A stretch of DNA of 64,000 bases from Psychrobacter immobilis (GCA_904846265.1 CAJHAA010000012.1:1-64000); one strand, 5' to 3'. Shown: positions 7,185 through 15,913, numbered from the stretch's first letter. The notes: a model not told the origin generated them from the letters alone. A program made the numbers and translations.

Positions 7185-8123
7185 ATGAGTATTCAAACCC
7201 TAGAGCCAAGGTTGGCTGATGTTGGCGGTATTCCGATTGCTCGGTTATTACCCAATAAAGGAAAACAGCCTATCGGTGCGTGGTGCTTTTTAGATCATGC
7301 AGGACCCGCTGAATTTGATCCAGATGAATCAGGTATGCAAGTGGGTCGCCATCCACATATCAACTTACAAACCTTTAGCTGGATGCTTAATGGCGAAGTA
7401 CTGCATAAAGATAGCTTAGGTAACGAGCAAGTCATTACTAAGAACCAAGTCAACGTCATGACAGCTGGTACAGGTTTGAATCAAGGCATCAGTCATACGG
7501 AACAAAGCGTGTTTCCAGACACTGGTGGTTCGTCGGATGCGGCGCGTGCTATCAGCATGGTACAGCTCTGGATTGCACTACCAACGGATCAAGAGATTGA
7601 GCGCGGTTTTCATCATTATCCAGAGCTACCAACGTGGACGGAAGATAGTGTTGAGATGATTCTGACCACCGGTAGCTATACCAATGTGTCAGGTCAGCAC
7701 TTTGAAGCGCCTACTATCCAATACTCCAAGCTGGTCGGTATCGACGTGTACTTTACCGAAGATGGCGAGGTGACGCTGACTTTAGAACCAGGCTTTGAAT
7801 ACGGTATCTTAGTCTCAGAGGGTGAGATAGAATCTGAAGGAAAGGTATGTAAGCAGGATCAACTCTTTCGTTTCCACGATAGCGATGTTGCTAATAACGA
7901 AAGCATTAAATTGGTTGCTAAAAAAGGCACACGTATTATGTTTATCGGCGGTGAACCTTTAGAACAAAAAGTACTGCTATGGTGGAACTTTGTTGCTGAC
8001 AATAAAGCAGAGATTGAGCAATCTATTATCGACTGGAATAATGGTCATGAGCGTTTTGGTAATGTCGATTCAGATATGAAACGTTTGCCAGCGCCTGAAT
8101 TACCTGAAGGTTTTAAAGGTTGA
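7185..8123 (+). CDS. Pirin family protein, longer paralogue
   Basis: A 312-residue pirin clearly different from the preceding one. Metal ligands are His56 and His58 in GRHPHINLQT and His104 and Glu106 in ISHTEQS. LDHAGPAEFDP is the standard N-terminal pirin motif. The C-terminal cupin (about 200-290) ends with an RIMFIGGEPLEQKVLLWWNF signature. AAAGGAG lies before the ATG, 56 bases after the first pirin. Two unlike pirins side by side suggest related but separate substrates. It is probably cytoplasmic, with no signal peptide. Confidence 0.93.
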   Translation: MSIQTLEPRLADVGGIPIARLLPNKGKQPIGAWCFLDHAGPAEFDPDESGMQVGRHPHINLQTFSWMLNGEVLHKDSLGNEQVITKNQVNVMTAGTGLNQGISHTEQSVFPDTGGSSDAARAISMVQLWIALPTDQEIERGFHHYPELPTWTEDSVEMILTTGSYTNVSGQHFEAPTIQYSKLVGIDVYFTEDGEVTLTLEPGFEYGILVSEGEIESEGKVCKQDQLFRFHDSDVANNESIKLVAKKGTRIMFIGGEPLEQKVLLWWNFVADNKAEIEQSIIDWNNGHERFGNVDSDMKRLPAPELPEGFKG

Positions 8124-8189
8124 TTACCATTTAGCTTTATAACTGAGTTCTTAATTACTTAAATTCATCAATAATCACTGGAGAAAATA

Positions 8190-8801
8190 ATGTCAGACCT
8201 AAAAACATTACAACAATTGGCAGAAAAACGTCGCTCTATCTATGCATTGAGCAATCAATTGCCAGTATCAAATGACGAAATCGTTAAGTTAGTTGAGCAT
8301 GCGGTTTTGCATACGCCATCCGCTTTTAACTCACAATCGACGCGTATCGTGTTGTTATTCGGTGAAGATCATAAAAAATTATGGGACATCACTGAAGAGA
8401 CACTCAAGGTGATTGTTGGCGATGACGAGAAGTTCCAAGGTACTAAAGATAAAATCGCAGGCTTTAGAGCGGGTGCGGGTACAGTATTGTTCTTCGAGGA
8501 CAAAGGCGTCGTGAGAAACATGCAAGAAGCAGCCCCTTTATATGCGGATAAATTCCCAATCTGGGCACATCAAACCAGTGCGATGCATCAGTATGTGATT
8601 TGGACGGCATTGGCAAGCATTGATGTCGGTGCTAATTTGCAGCACTATAATCCTGTCATCGATCAGAGAGTTGCTGATGCTTGGGACATCGCTGATGATT
8701 GGGAATTAAATGCGCAAATGGTATTCGGCGCTATTGAGCAGCCAGCAGGCGATAAAGCGTTTCAGCCTTTAGATAAGCGTATGAAAGTATTCGGCGAATA
8801 A
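8190..8801 (+). CDS. Nitroreductase family protein (HBN1/YtkL-like)
   Basis: A 203-residue FMN-dependent oxidoreductase. The N-terminal RRSIYALS and the HTPSAFNSQSTRIVLLFG segment are hallmarks of the nitroreductase subfamily related to yeast Hbn1. Such proteins reduce nitro compounds, quinones or unsaturated electrophiles with NAD(P)H. The length matches that family. ATG follows CTGGAGA. It is the last gene of the pirin run and is closed by a strong terminator. Confidence 0.9.
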   Translation: MSDLKTLQQLAEKRRSIYALSNQLPVSNDEIVKLVEHAVLHTPSAFNSQSTRIVLLFGEDHKKLWDITEETLKVIVGDDEKFQGTKDKIAGFRAGAGTVLFFEDKGVVRNMQEAAPLYADKFPIWAHQTSAMHQYVIWTALASIDVGANLQHYNPVIDQRVADAWDIADDWELNAQMVFGAIEQPAGDKAFQPLDKRMKVFGE

Positions 8802-8825
8802 TTTTTAGCGTTAAAGACCGTATAA

Positions 8826-8873
8826 CCAATGAAACTGCTATGAAAATATCGTAGCGGTTTCATTGGTTTTTTT
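8826..8873 (+). terminator. Rho-independent terminator of the pirin operon
   Basis: CCAATGAAACTGCTA pairs with TAGCGGTTTCATTGG (one G-T pair) and is followed by seven T. Confidence 0.9.
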
Positions 8874-8966
8874 ATAATTATAAACTGGGGTAATATGATT
8901 TTATAGCAGACTATAACTAATGTAGTAAATCCTACTAGCCCAGTTGTTTAAGATATGCTTATAGAA

Positions 8967-9043
8967 GAATTCAAGATCATCGAGCGCTTTAATCGGATGC
9001 TTCGGAATTTAAGAAGCGTCGGATTAAGGGTTATCTTGAATAC
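8967..9043. repeat. 77-nt imperfect inverted repeat
   Basis: Outer arms ATTCAAGAT (8969-8977) and ATCTTGAAT (9033-9041) and inner arms TAATCGGATGCTTC (8990-9003) and GAAGCGTCGGATTA (9013-9026) would fold into a long interrupted hairpin. No T-run follows in either direction. It lies in the 320-base gap between the pirin operon terminator and the zinc operon and may be a small non-autonomous element or a structured RNA. Confidence 0.6.
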
Positions 9044-9121
9044 TAGCGTTTATAAATATATTTAATAGCCAATTACTGTCAGCAGTCATTAAACTATCTT
9101 TATTAGATGAGGTGCTAAGCG

Positions 9122-10519
9122 CTAATGGCTATGTTCATCATCATGTCCAGCTTTCACACCAAACCAAGTCACATGAGAGGGTGTGAAATTCAGTGTTATT
9201 TTTGACTCGATTTTACCATCTCTAGCATCAATTTCGATGATTTGCTGGTTTGAGTCATCCATCATATAAACCATTTGCGTGTTTGGGTTAACAATAAATG
9301 AGGGAACCGCTTTGCCTTCGATGCCATTAGGGAAAACATTTAATACGGCGGTTTGCTTATAATTTTGTGCAACATCGAGTATATATAGTTTGCCGGTATC
9401 ATCGAGTAGCATTAAATGCTCTCCATGGGCATCAAAATCATAGCTGACAATACGGCGACTGCTGTCTGTTGTCCAGACAATCGGTGTCATGTTTTTACTG
9501 ACAGGATCGACACGGTAAGGCTGACCGCAAGCAGTGCCAATGGCATAATTATGATGGTGGTTAGTGATGAATGAGCCAATTCGAGCAGGACTACTGCTTG
9601 TACCATCACATTGAATATTGGTTAGGCTGCTGGGATAGGCAATTTTTTCGGCGCTGAATGTGTCTCCGGTTTGTTTGACGCTTAAAACGCCATCGCTACA
9701 AGCAAAGACACTGTAATCTGTGACGCTGCCACTGCCATGCAACCCCATGCATTTTGTCTCAAAGGTTTGGCTTATATGATAGTGATCACCATGCTGTTCA
9801 AATACAGAGAGCGTATCAGCCAGTGAGCTACCAGTTGTCTGATAACGCTGCGAGGCAATCACATAATTGCCTCTAGGTTCCGCTGTACCGTGCATGCTGG
9901 TATTAAGGTTTTGATAATGCAGTGTACCGTCAGCTATACCGGTATCTGTTACAAGTACAAATCCAGCTTCTTGTACAGGGTTTTCTATGGGATTTCCTGT
10001 CGCACCTAAGCCGTCAAAAAACAGCCCTGCTTGCTCTCCAAAAGTTTGAAAATGTACTGGGCGGGTATAGTTGAGCTGTAATGGCATTTTTGCCGCATCA
10101 CGAGCATATGGGTGATCATGATCGCCATGGTTTTCAATCTCAAGCCCACTATGATAAAAATTGACTGTGTTATTAGTACGATCCATGATGACGGCGTAAT
10201 GACCATCTGGACTACTTTGTACGGCATCGGCTTGACCTGTCAAAGGTAGGGTTTGTATCACTTTATCTTGAGCAAGGCTATAAATGTAAGCTTGACTGCC
10301 ATCTTTTGCAGTGATGAATAAACGACCTTGTTCCATTTCAGTGCTGACAGCAGATTCATCATCATGGTCATGATCGTCTCCATGGTCGTGGTCATGTTCT
10401 GAATCTATGATTGGTGTTTTCCTATCATCTGATGACCCGCAGCCGCTAAGTGCTGAAACGGCGATTAAAGAAGAGAAGGCGAGCGCGATGGCACGGCTCA
10501 AAGGATTTATTTGATTCAT
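9122..10519 (-). CDS. His-rich lipoprotein, beta-propeller type, likely zinc-binding (AztD-like)
   Basis: This encodes 465 residues. A lipoprotein signal ends in LSGC (Cys27), followed at 41-52 by a His/Asp-rich metal-binding stretch (EHDHDHGDDHDH); the C-terminus is also His-rich (AGHDDEHSH). The body has repeated motifs such as GRLFITAKDGSQAYIYSL, DAVQSSPDGHYAVI and HLMLLDDTGKLYILDV that look like propeller blades, and the HGDHDHPYARD and HGTAEPRGNYV segments resemble the periplasmic zinc chaperone AztD. It lies 87 bases after the ZnuD-like receptor on the same strand, behind a Zur-type box. I infer periplasmic capture or hand-over of zinc. AztD homology is from pattern only. Confidence 0.75.
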   Translation of the reverse strand: MNQINPLSRAIALAFSSLIAVSALSGCGSSDDRKTPIIDSEHDHDHGDDHDHDDESAVSTEMEQGRLFITAKDGSQAYIYSLAQDKVIQTLPLTGQADAVQSSPDGHYAVIMDRTNNTVNFYHSGLEIENHGDHDHPYARDAAKMPLQLNYTRPVHFQTFGEQAGLFFDGLGATGNPIENPVQEAGFVLVTDTGIADGTLHYQNLNTSMHGTAEPRGNYVIASQRYQTTGSSLADTLSVFEQHGDHYHISQTFETKCMGLHGSGSVTDYSVFACSDGVLSVKQTGDTFSAEKIAYPSSLTNIQCDGTSSSPARIGSFITNHHHNYAIGTACGQPYRVDPVSKNMTPIVWTTDSSRRIVSYDFDAHGEHLMLLDDTGKLYILDVAQNYKQTAVLNVFPNGIEGKAVPSFIVNPNTQMVYMMDDSNQQIIEIDARDGKIESKITLNFTPSHVTWFGVKAGHDDEHSH

Positions 10520-10606
10520 AAAGGACTCCAGTCATAAGTTATGAGGCTTATGACAATTGATTACGGATTGCTAGTTAAAAGTGACTAATGAAAAGAGAGT
10601 AGGCTG

Positions 10607-12946
10607 TTAGAAGTTATAGGTGATACCTGCGTTTAATGAGCGTTCTGGCATTGGCACTTGTTCAGCCAAATAAGAGGCATGATTATAAGCAAGCTCGTTC
10701 AGAATATTTTTGACTTGAAAAAAAGCGGTGTAATCATGAGCGCTCGAACTGTGATAGACAAGCTTGGCATCAACCATGTTGTAGCTCGGCGTATTGGTTT
10801 CAAAATCAGCAATGTGATCTTGCTCAAAACGATGGTATCCAGACAGCACCAAGTCAAATTGACCAAATTGAGAGGTAATATCACCATCAATACGAGGCGC
10901 TACTAATCTTGGCGCGTATTTCCGTGTAAGGCTTCTATCATCTAGCGTGATGAGTGCAATATCGGCAAAGCTGCCAATACTAATATTGTCATTAAGATAA
11001 TAGCGTGATTGAATTTCACCACCATAATGTTTGGCATCGCTTTGGACATAATCCACTAAACGAAAACCAGCAGACTCTCCTTCAGTGGCAATGTCTTGAG
11101 TTTTGGCATAAATATAATTTGTACTGTCGTTATAAAAGACAGAAATACTACTATCAAAACGATTGCCATTGTCGTAACGCAAAGTGAGCTCTACGCCATC
11201 AGTAGATTCTACTTCTAATTGCCCATTGCCACGCTCCCAAGTATTGGTTGCAAGATGGGCGCCATTAGAAAATAATTCTTGTGGAGAAGGCAATCTTTCA
11301 GAATGACTGATTCTGGCTGACAACTGCGTATTAGGCGTAAGATATTTGCCACCTTCTAAACTGACAGATGTTCCGGCATGTGTTTTTTCGATGTTATTGT
11401 CGTTATCTATTAGATTTTGAAAATCTTGACGACCGCCAAACTCAATATACCAAGGACTTTTGCCTTGTTTTCTTAAAATACTAGACGTATCGAGAGGAGC
11501 GTCGTTCGTCGTCTCACCATGATTATGACCAGCATGGGCATCACTTGCAGATAATGATTGACCTGCAAATTTATCAGCATTCTGTATTTTTGCGCCAAAA
11601 TAATCTGGCGTGAGTCGTTCAATGAAAAACAAACCGACCTGTGTACGATCAGTTTGCGGCAAATAACCTTCTAGCCCAACAGCAGAAAACCGACTGTTTG
11701 TGTAATCTAGACCGACCACACCTTTCATAAAACCTAGATTGCCTGTTTTATACGTGCTATGTGTGGCTTGAGCTTGAGCACTAATGGCTTTGTTTTCAAA
11801 AGTTGTTCCCACCGCACCTTCATCTATTTCATCGTGACGGTAGTCTGTATAGCTGAGTTTCGTATTGATGCTATCGACGCCTATCATGGGTAATTTTCGC
11901 TCTGCATGGAGCTGATAGACGTTTGACGTCATATCGACATAGGGCGCTTCACCATGATCGTGGTCATGTTCGTGATCCGCCTCACAGCTCAGTTGGTTGG
12001 TCAGTACGCTATCAGGTGAGCATTCATTATGCACATGAAAGGGCAAGCCATATTCTGAAGACAGGCGCTGATATGATGCACCGATATAGCCCATATCAGT
12101 CACATAAGACAAGCCGATGCTACCGTTATCTTGCGTGTACCAACTGTTGGCAATCTCATCGGTATCTAAGTGTGGCACTTGGATATTGCCTTTATCCGTC
12201 TTTTGGTAATACCCACTCCATAGCCAGTTTTCACCGATACTGCCATTGAGTTCTGCATAACCTAAATAACCGTCTGTGGCTTGTTGACCAATCAATGCCA
12301 ATTTTCCGCTGATGTTGTTTTTAGGCTTTTCTTTAGGAATAGTGTCATTAACAATATTGACCACACCACCGATAGCACCGCCACCATACATCAACGCTGA
12401 CGTGCCTTTGATTACTTCAACTTGTTTGGCACCTAGGACAGGTACCGCCACTTGATGGTCTGGTGAGATTTGTGACGCATCTTGTACGCTCAAACCATTT
12501 TGCATGACTTGGACGCGCGGTGCGCTTTGCCCTCGAATAATTGGTCGGCTTGCGCCTTGCCCAAAACTATCAGTAGACACGCCAACTTCATTTGCTAGTG
12601 CATCACCAAGCGTACTGCTTGTCTGAGTAGTGAGCGCATCGCCAGTAACAATACTGGTTGAGGTTGCCATTTCATTCGCTTGTGGCAATAAAGGGTTAGA
12701 CGTCACCACTATGGTGTCTAGAGTCACCGAAGGATGGGTCGTATCAGGAGAGTTTAGGTGAAAAGATGAGGATGTCATAGGTTTGATATCTACCATCGTA
12801 TCCTTCGCATTTACTGACAAACTTGCCATACCTAAAGCTGTCGTTACTGAGAATACAGTCGTTACCCGGCGAATACTAAAATTAACTGAAGATACAGAAG
12901 TATAATCAGGTTCTCTTAATCTGTTGATATGAAAAATTGGAGACAT
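10607..12946 (-). CDS. znuD: TonB-dependent outer-membrane zinc receptor, ZnuD-like
   Basis: A 779-residue TonB-dependent receptor. The plug domain contains LDTIVVTSNPL (TonB-box region), RGQSAPRVQVMQNG and EVIKGTSALMYGGGAIGGVVNIV; the barrel ends in an aromatic C-terminus (LNAGITYNF). Extracellular His-rich loops (EADHEHDHDHGEAPY; HAGHNHGETT) are typical of ZnuD, which imports zinc across the outer membrane. I start at ATG 12944-12946: the longer frame to 13036 would begin upstream of the promoter, which overlaps a Zur palindrome at 13008-13024. The ribosome site is poor, so the start is moderately sure. It heads a two-gene operon with the His-rich lipoprotein. Confidence 0.88.
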   Translation of the reverse strand: MSPIFHINRLREPDYTSVSSVNFSIRRVTTVFSVTTALGMASLSVNAKDTMVDIKPMTSSSFHLNSPDTTHPSVTLDTIVVTSNPLLPQANEMATSTSIVTGDALTTQTSSTLGDALANEVGVSTDSFGQGASRPIIRGQSAPRVQVMQNGLSVQDASQISPDHQVAVPVLGAKQVEVIKGTSALMYGGGAIGGVVNIVNDTIPKEKPKNNISGKLALIGQQATDGYLGYAELNGSIGENWLWSGYYQKTDKGNIQVPHLDTDEIANSWYTQDNGSIGLSYVTDMGYIGASYQRLSSEYGLPFHVHNECSPDSVLTNQLSCEADHEHDHDHGEAPYVDMTSNVYQLHAERKLPMIGVDSINTKLSYTDYRHDEIDEGAVGTTFENKAISAQAQATHSTYKTGNLGFMKGVVGLDYTNSRFSAVGLEGYLPQTDRTQVGLFFIERLTPDYFGAKIQNADKFAGQSLSASDAHAGHNHGETTNDAPLDTSSILRKQGKSPWYIEFGGRQDFQNLIDNDNNIEKTHAGTSVSLEGGKYLTPNTQLSARISHSERLPSPQELFSNGAHLATNTWERGNGQLEVESTDGVELTLRYDNGNRFDSSISVFYNDSTNYIYAKTQDIATEGESAGFRLVDYVQSDAKHYGGEIQSRYYLNDNISIGSFADIALITLDDRSLTRKYAPRLVAPRIDGDITSQFGQFDLVLSGYHRFEQDHIADFETNTPSYNMVDAKLVYHSSSAHDYTAFFQVKNILNELAYNHASYLAEQVPMPERSLNAGITYNF

Positions 12947-13007
12947 GAGATTACCAAAATAAGAAGTTATATAGGGATAAATAACGATAAGAGTAAATAT
13001 TTTCGTT

Positions 13008-13024
13008 ATGTTATAATATAACAT
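13008..13024. promoter_or_regulatory. Zur box over the znuD promoter
   Basis: ATGTTATAATATAACAT is a perfect palindrome matching the core of the gammaproteobacterial Zur operator. It overlaps the likely minus-strand promoter, so zinc-bound Zur would block transcription. Confidence 0.82.
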
Positions 13025-13160
13025 AAAGATATACAAACTTTATATTTCAGCAAGGTGTGCATATTAGCTACGCTTACACGAGGTAACTTCAATATTTGAC
13101 TTTCTTTGTGAGTGATAAATGTGACGGTCATTCAATGAATGTGTTAGTACTGAAATAATA

Positions 13161-13322
13161 ATGAGTATGTCGAAAGTTAGAAAAATGAATGTGTTAAGAA
13201 CTATGGTTCATGAGAATATCAATCATAAAAAGCCTTATAGATCTCTGGTCAATGAATTGACACGTCTGAAATATAGAGCATTTTGTAAGCCAGTCTCTGA
13301 AGAAACAAGAAATAAAAAATAA
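13161..13322 (+). CDS. Small hypothetical ORF, 53 codons
   Basis: ATG 13161 to TAA 13322 encodes a basic peptide (MSMSKVRKMN, then VHENINHKKPYRSLV, LTRLKYRAFCKP). It has no signal peptide or membrane segment, and the sequence before ATG lacks a clear ribosome site. The rest of the 690-base gap has nothing comparable. The composition (many Lys and Arg, few stops avoided by chance) does not settle whether it is real. I do not recognise it. Confidence 0.25.
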   Translation: MSMSKVRKMNVLRTMVHENINHKKPYRSLVNELTRLKYRAFCKPVSEETRNKK

Positions 13323-13712
13323 GAACGGTAGGCAATAAATCAACAATAGATCGTCTGGACTAATGACAGTTTGCAGGAATTTAGCACCAGAGTTTAGGAT
13401 TTCATATGGCTGAAGGTGTTATATTTTGGAATTTTAAAACCAACTTTGAGTGATAACTTGAATAAAAAATAGCTAGTTTAGCTTTAACGACAGTTGCTAA
13501 GAGCAAACGTTATATGAGGGGACAGGCTTTAGAGTAGGTTTGTCTTTATTTACGAATGCTACTCTATACATTTGGCACAATTGAATAGAGAGAAAGTAGG
13601 TAAGTGAAGTGATACTAGTAATCTAGGTTTTTTGGATAATCGCAGTTGTATTTGTTAATCAGTTCAATATTATTTGAGTGACCTAATCACCTAATAGAAT
13701 CAGCTCTATTGC
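13323..13712. other. Intergenic stretch with no recognised gene
   Basis: This is AT-rich sequence between the small ORF and the broken MerR gene. No frame above 20 codons with a ribosome site, no RNA gene and no strong hairpin were seen. Confidence 0.45.
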
Positions 13713-14132
13713 TTATTTATGCAAAGTGTTACCTTTAATAGCGCCAGTGGCTGCTAGATTCATTAGACGTCGAAACCTCGGATACTCCAAGTGGCTAGGC
13801 GCTGTGTAAATTGCCGTATGTTTCAGCCCATCACGGATAGCGACTAATTTTTGAATCGTTTCATCCAGTTCAGAGGCTTTGTTCAGCAACAAATCTCGAT
13901 CAAAATCTAAGGTTTTTCCAGACCCTAATATCCCAGAAATCTCATCCAATGAAAACCCTGCAACACGTCGTAAAGCAATTCAGGCCAGACGCTCTAATAT
14001 ATCTTCGCTGAAAACTCGGCGGATACATTGCTGACCAACAGAGCGAATTAGGCATTTTTTCTCATAAAATCGTAACGTTGAAGTAGGAACACCAGACTGT
14101 TTAGTAACCTGCGAAATATCTATAATGCCCAC
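13713..14132 (-). pseudogene. MerR-family regulator with an internal TGA
   Basis: Read from GTG 14130-14132, the frame gives ISQVTKQSGVPTSTLRFYEKK, here split as ISQVTKQSGV and PTSTLRFYEKK, then RRVFSEDILERLA, a TGA at codon 51, and IALRRVAGFSLDEISGILG to the stop at 13713. That is a complete MerR-type HTH regulator of about 139 codons, ending in the PSHLEYPRFRRL motif typical of the subgroup found beside DUF2938 genes. The stop lies within the helix after the wing, so only a short DNA-binding fragment would be made. It is divergent from a broken DUF2938 gene, which supports loss of the pair. Confidence 0.8.
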
Positions 14133-14190
14133 TTGACTTAAAATTGTATGCAATCATCACATTGATATTGAAACCAGTAAGAGAGTCATC

Positions 14191-14425
14191 ATGGATAACG
14201 TCGTTTTTATAATATTAATCGGTATTGGTGCTACCGCTGTGATGGACTTATGATCATTACTCAGGAAGTATTTATTTAATATTCCACTGAGCAACTGAGC
14301 AACTGAGCAACTGAGGAATGTTGAGGCGTTGGATTGCTTACATGGGTCAAGGGCAGTTCCGTCATGACGCTACTGCAAAATCTAATACTATTCATGGTGA
14401 TCTTTTTATTGGGTGGAGAGCCAAT
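14191..14425 (+). pseudogene. DUF2938 membrane protein, decayed and truncated
   Basis: From ATG 14191 the frame reads IILIGIGATAVMDL, TGA, SLLRKYLFNIPLSN, TGA. A second frame from 14318 then reads RRWIAYMGQGQFRHDA and HGDLFIGW. These are consecutive parts of the DUF2938 family, a multi-pass membrane protein of unknown role. Between them ACTGAGCA is repeated 3.75 times; removing two units (16 bases) puts both parts in one frame, leaving two TGA codons where Trp is plausible. After GW (about 14415) similarity stops at the tRNA terminator, so the 3' part is deleted. Confidence 0.7.
14286..14315 (+). repeat. 8-bp tandem repeat ACTGAGCA, 3.75 copies
   Basis: Three full units and six bases of a fourth lie inside the DUF2938 remnant. 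It is the second frame-breaking 8-bp repeat in the window. Confidence 0.9.
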
Positions 14426-14436
14426 ATTTTACAGAC

Positions 14437-14469
14437 AAAAAAAGCCCCAATCTCACGATTGGGGCTTTC
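14437..14469 (-). terminator. Terminator of tRNA-Val
   Basis: AAGCCCCAATC/GATTGGGGCTT has a four-base loop and is followed in the minus direction by seven T, about ten bases past the tRNA CCA end. Confidence 0.92.
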
Positions 14470-14477
14470 TAAATATT

Positions 14478-14554
<77 letters not shown>

Positions 14555-14864
14555 ATTTAGGTTGAGTATTCTATCAAGTTTTTGAGACTTTGCAAGCTTT
14601 ATTTCTAATAAATTTTTTTTATTAGTATGATAATGATTATCTCACTTTATATTAAGTGACTTTCAATATTTTTTTATGTAGTTATATTAAATAGTGATTG
14701 AAATTGGTTTATTTTTTATTGTCAGTAGAACTACAAACCCTAATAGCTAGGTGATATATAACTGGTATCATCATTCTCAAAATAAAGTGAGGATTGTGAT
14801 AATAGTTTCACAGTACTCATAGTTCACAAAAATTATATCAAAATAGAATGTTGAGGAGAGTGAT
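14555..14864. other. Intergenic stretch with the promoters of tRNA-Val and the hydroquinone reductase
   Basis: These 310 AT-rich bases contain a Fur-like motif at 14628-14642 (listed separately). No open frame or further RNA gene was seen. Confidence 0.45.
14628..14642. promoter_or_regulatory. Fur-like motif
   Basis: TGATAATGATTATCT matches the GATAAT-N-ATTATC core of Fur boxes. It lies 74 bases before tRNA-Val and 220 bases before the reductase gene, so its target is unclear and chance occurrence in AT-rich DNA is possible. Confidence 0.35.
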
Positions 14865-15842
14865 ATGGGTCTATTGGTTGATGGTCAATGGCAAGACAAA
14901 TGGTATGACACAGAGGCGAGCGGTGGACGCTTTGAGCGAGAAGATGCCGGTTTTAGAAATTGGGTCACGGTCGATGGCAGCGCAGGCTCATCAGGTGTTG
15001 GCGGTTTTAAAGCCGAAGCTGATCGCTATCATTTATATATCTCGCTTGCATGTCCTTGGGCACATCGTACCATTATTTACCATCAGCTAAAGGGTTTGCA
15101 AGACCTGATTTCGCTGTCAGTGGTGCATCCATTTATGGGCGATAAGGGCTGGACGTTTGCAGAGGGCGAGGGCGTGATTGCTGATCCTATTGTAAATGCA
15201 AATTACTTATATGAGATTTATACGGCGGCAAAGCCTGACTATACAGGACGGGTGACGGTGCCCGTATTATGGGACAAAAAAACCAATACCATCGTCAGTA
15301 ATGAGTCCTCTGAGATCATTCGTATGTTTAACTCAGCTTTTGATGAGGTTGGGGCACTAGCAGATAATTTTTTACCAACCGAGTTATTAGCAGAAATTAA
15401 TGCAGTTAATGAGCTCGTTTATTCTACGGTCAATAATGGCGTTTATAAAGCAGGATTTTCAACCACACAAGAGGCTTACGAAGAAGCGGTGACGGAGCTA
15501 TTCGATGCATTAGAGACACTAGAGGCACGTTTGACAGGCCAGCGTTATTTGCTGGGTAATACGATAACTGAGGCGGATTGGCGCTTATTTACTACGCTGG
15601 TGCGTTTTGATGCGGTATATGTCGGACACTTTAAATGTAATATTCGCCGCATTGTTGATTATCCCAATCTTTGGGGTTATTTGCGTGATTTATATCAAGT
15701 GCCAGGTATTGCAGAGACGGTAAGCATCGAGCATATTAAGCAGCATTATTATACTAGCCATGCCAATATCAATCCCACGCGTATCATTCCTGTTGGTCCA
15801 GTGCTTGATTTTAATGAGCCACACGAGCGTACACGTTTATAA
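14865..15842 (+). CDS. Glutathionyl-hydroquinone reductase (YqjG/Xi-class GST)
   Basis: A 325-residue Xi-class glutathione transferase. These enzymes remove glutathione from glutathionyl-hydroquinones, using Cys rather than Tyr or Ser. The active-site motif LACPWAHRT has Cys63. VSNESSEIIRMFN is the glutathione-binding segment, and the C-terminal part has the expected DWRLFTTLVRFDAVY and NLWGYLRDLYQ motifs. GAGGAG before ATG 14865 fixes the start. It is a single gene, with a terminator after it. The role fits the quinone-handling theme of the 3-9 kb island, but it has its own promoter and no copy of that operator. Confidence 0.93.
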   Translation: MGLLVDGQWQDKWYDTEASGGRFEREDAGFRNWVTVDGSAGSSGVGGFKAEADRYHLYISLACPWAHRTIIYHQLKGLQDLISLSVVHPFMGDKGWTFAEGEGVIADPIVNANYLYEIYTAAKPDYTGRVTVPVLWDKKTNTIVSNESSEIIRMFNSAFDEVGALADNFLPTELLAEINAVNELVYSTVNNGVYKAGFSTTQEAYEEAVTELFDALETLEARLTGQRYLLGNTITEADWRLFTTLVRFDAVYVGHFKCNIRRIVDYPNLWGYLRDLYQVPGIAETVSIEHIKQHYYTSHANINPTRIIPVGPVLDFNEPHERTRL

Positions 15843-15874
15843 GTTTTATTGAGGTATTAAAATAAGACCAATAA

Positions 15875-15913
15875 AAAATCGCGCCAGCTGATTGATCACA
15901 GTTGGCGCGATAG
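15875..15913 (-). terminator. Rho-independent terminator of hemB
   Basis: ATCGCGCCAGCTG pairs with CAGTTGGCGCGAT; in the minus direction a T-run follows. It also lies at the end of the convergent reductase gene. Confidence 0.87.

Noticed and set aside
14286..14315. Short CRISPR-like repeat
   Set aside because: Units are 8 bp and directly abutting with no spacers; it is a tandem repeat.
13713..14425. UGA recoded as Trp
   Set aside because: The TGA codons lie in genes with other damage, and hundreds of intact genes here use TGG and end at TGA in the normal way.
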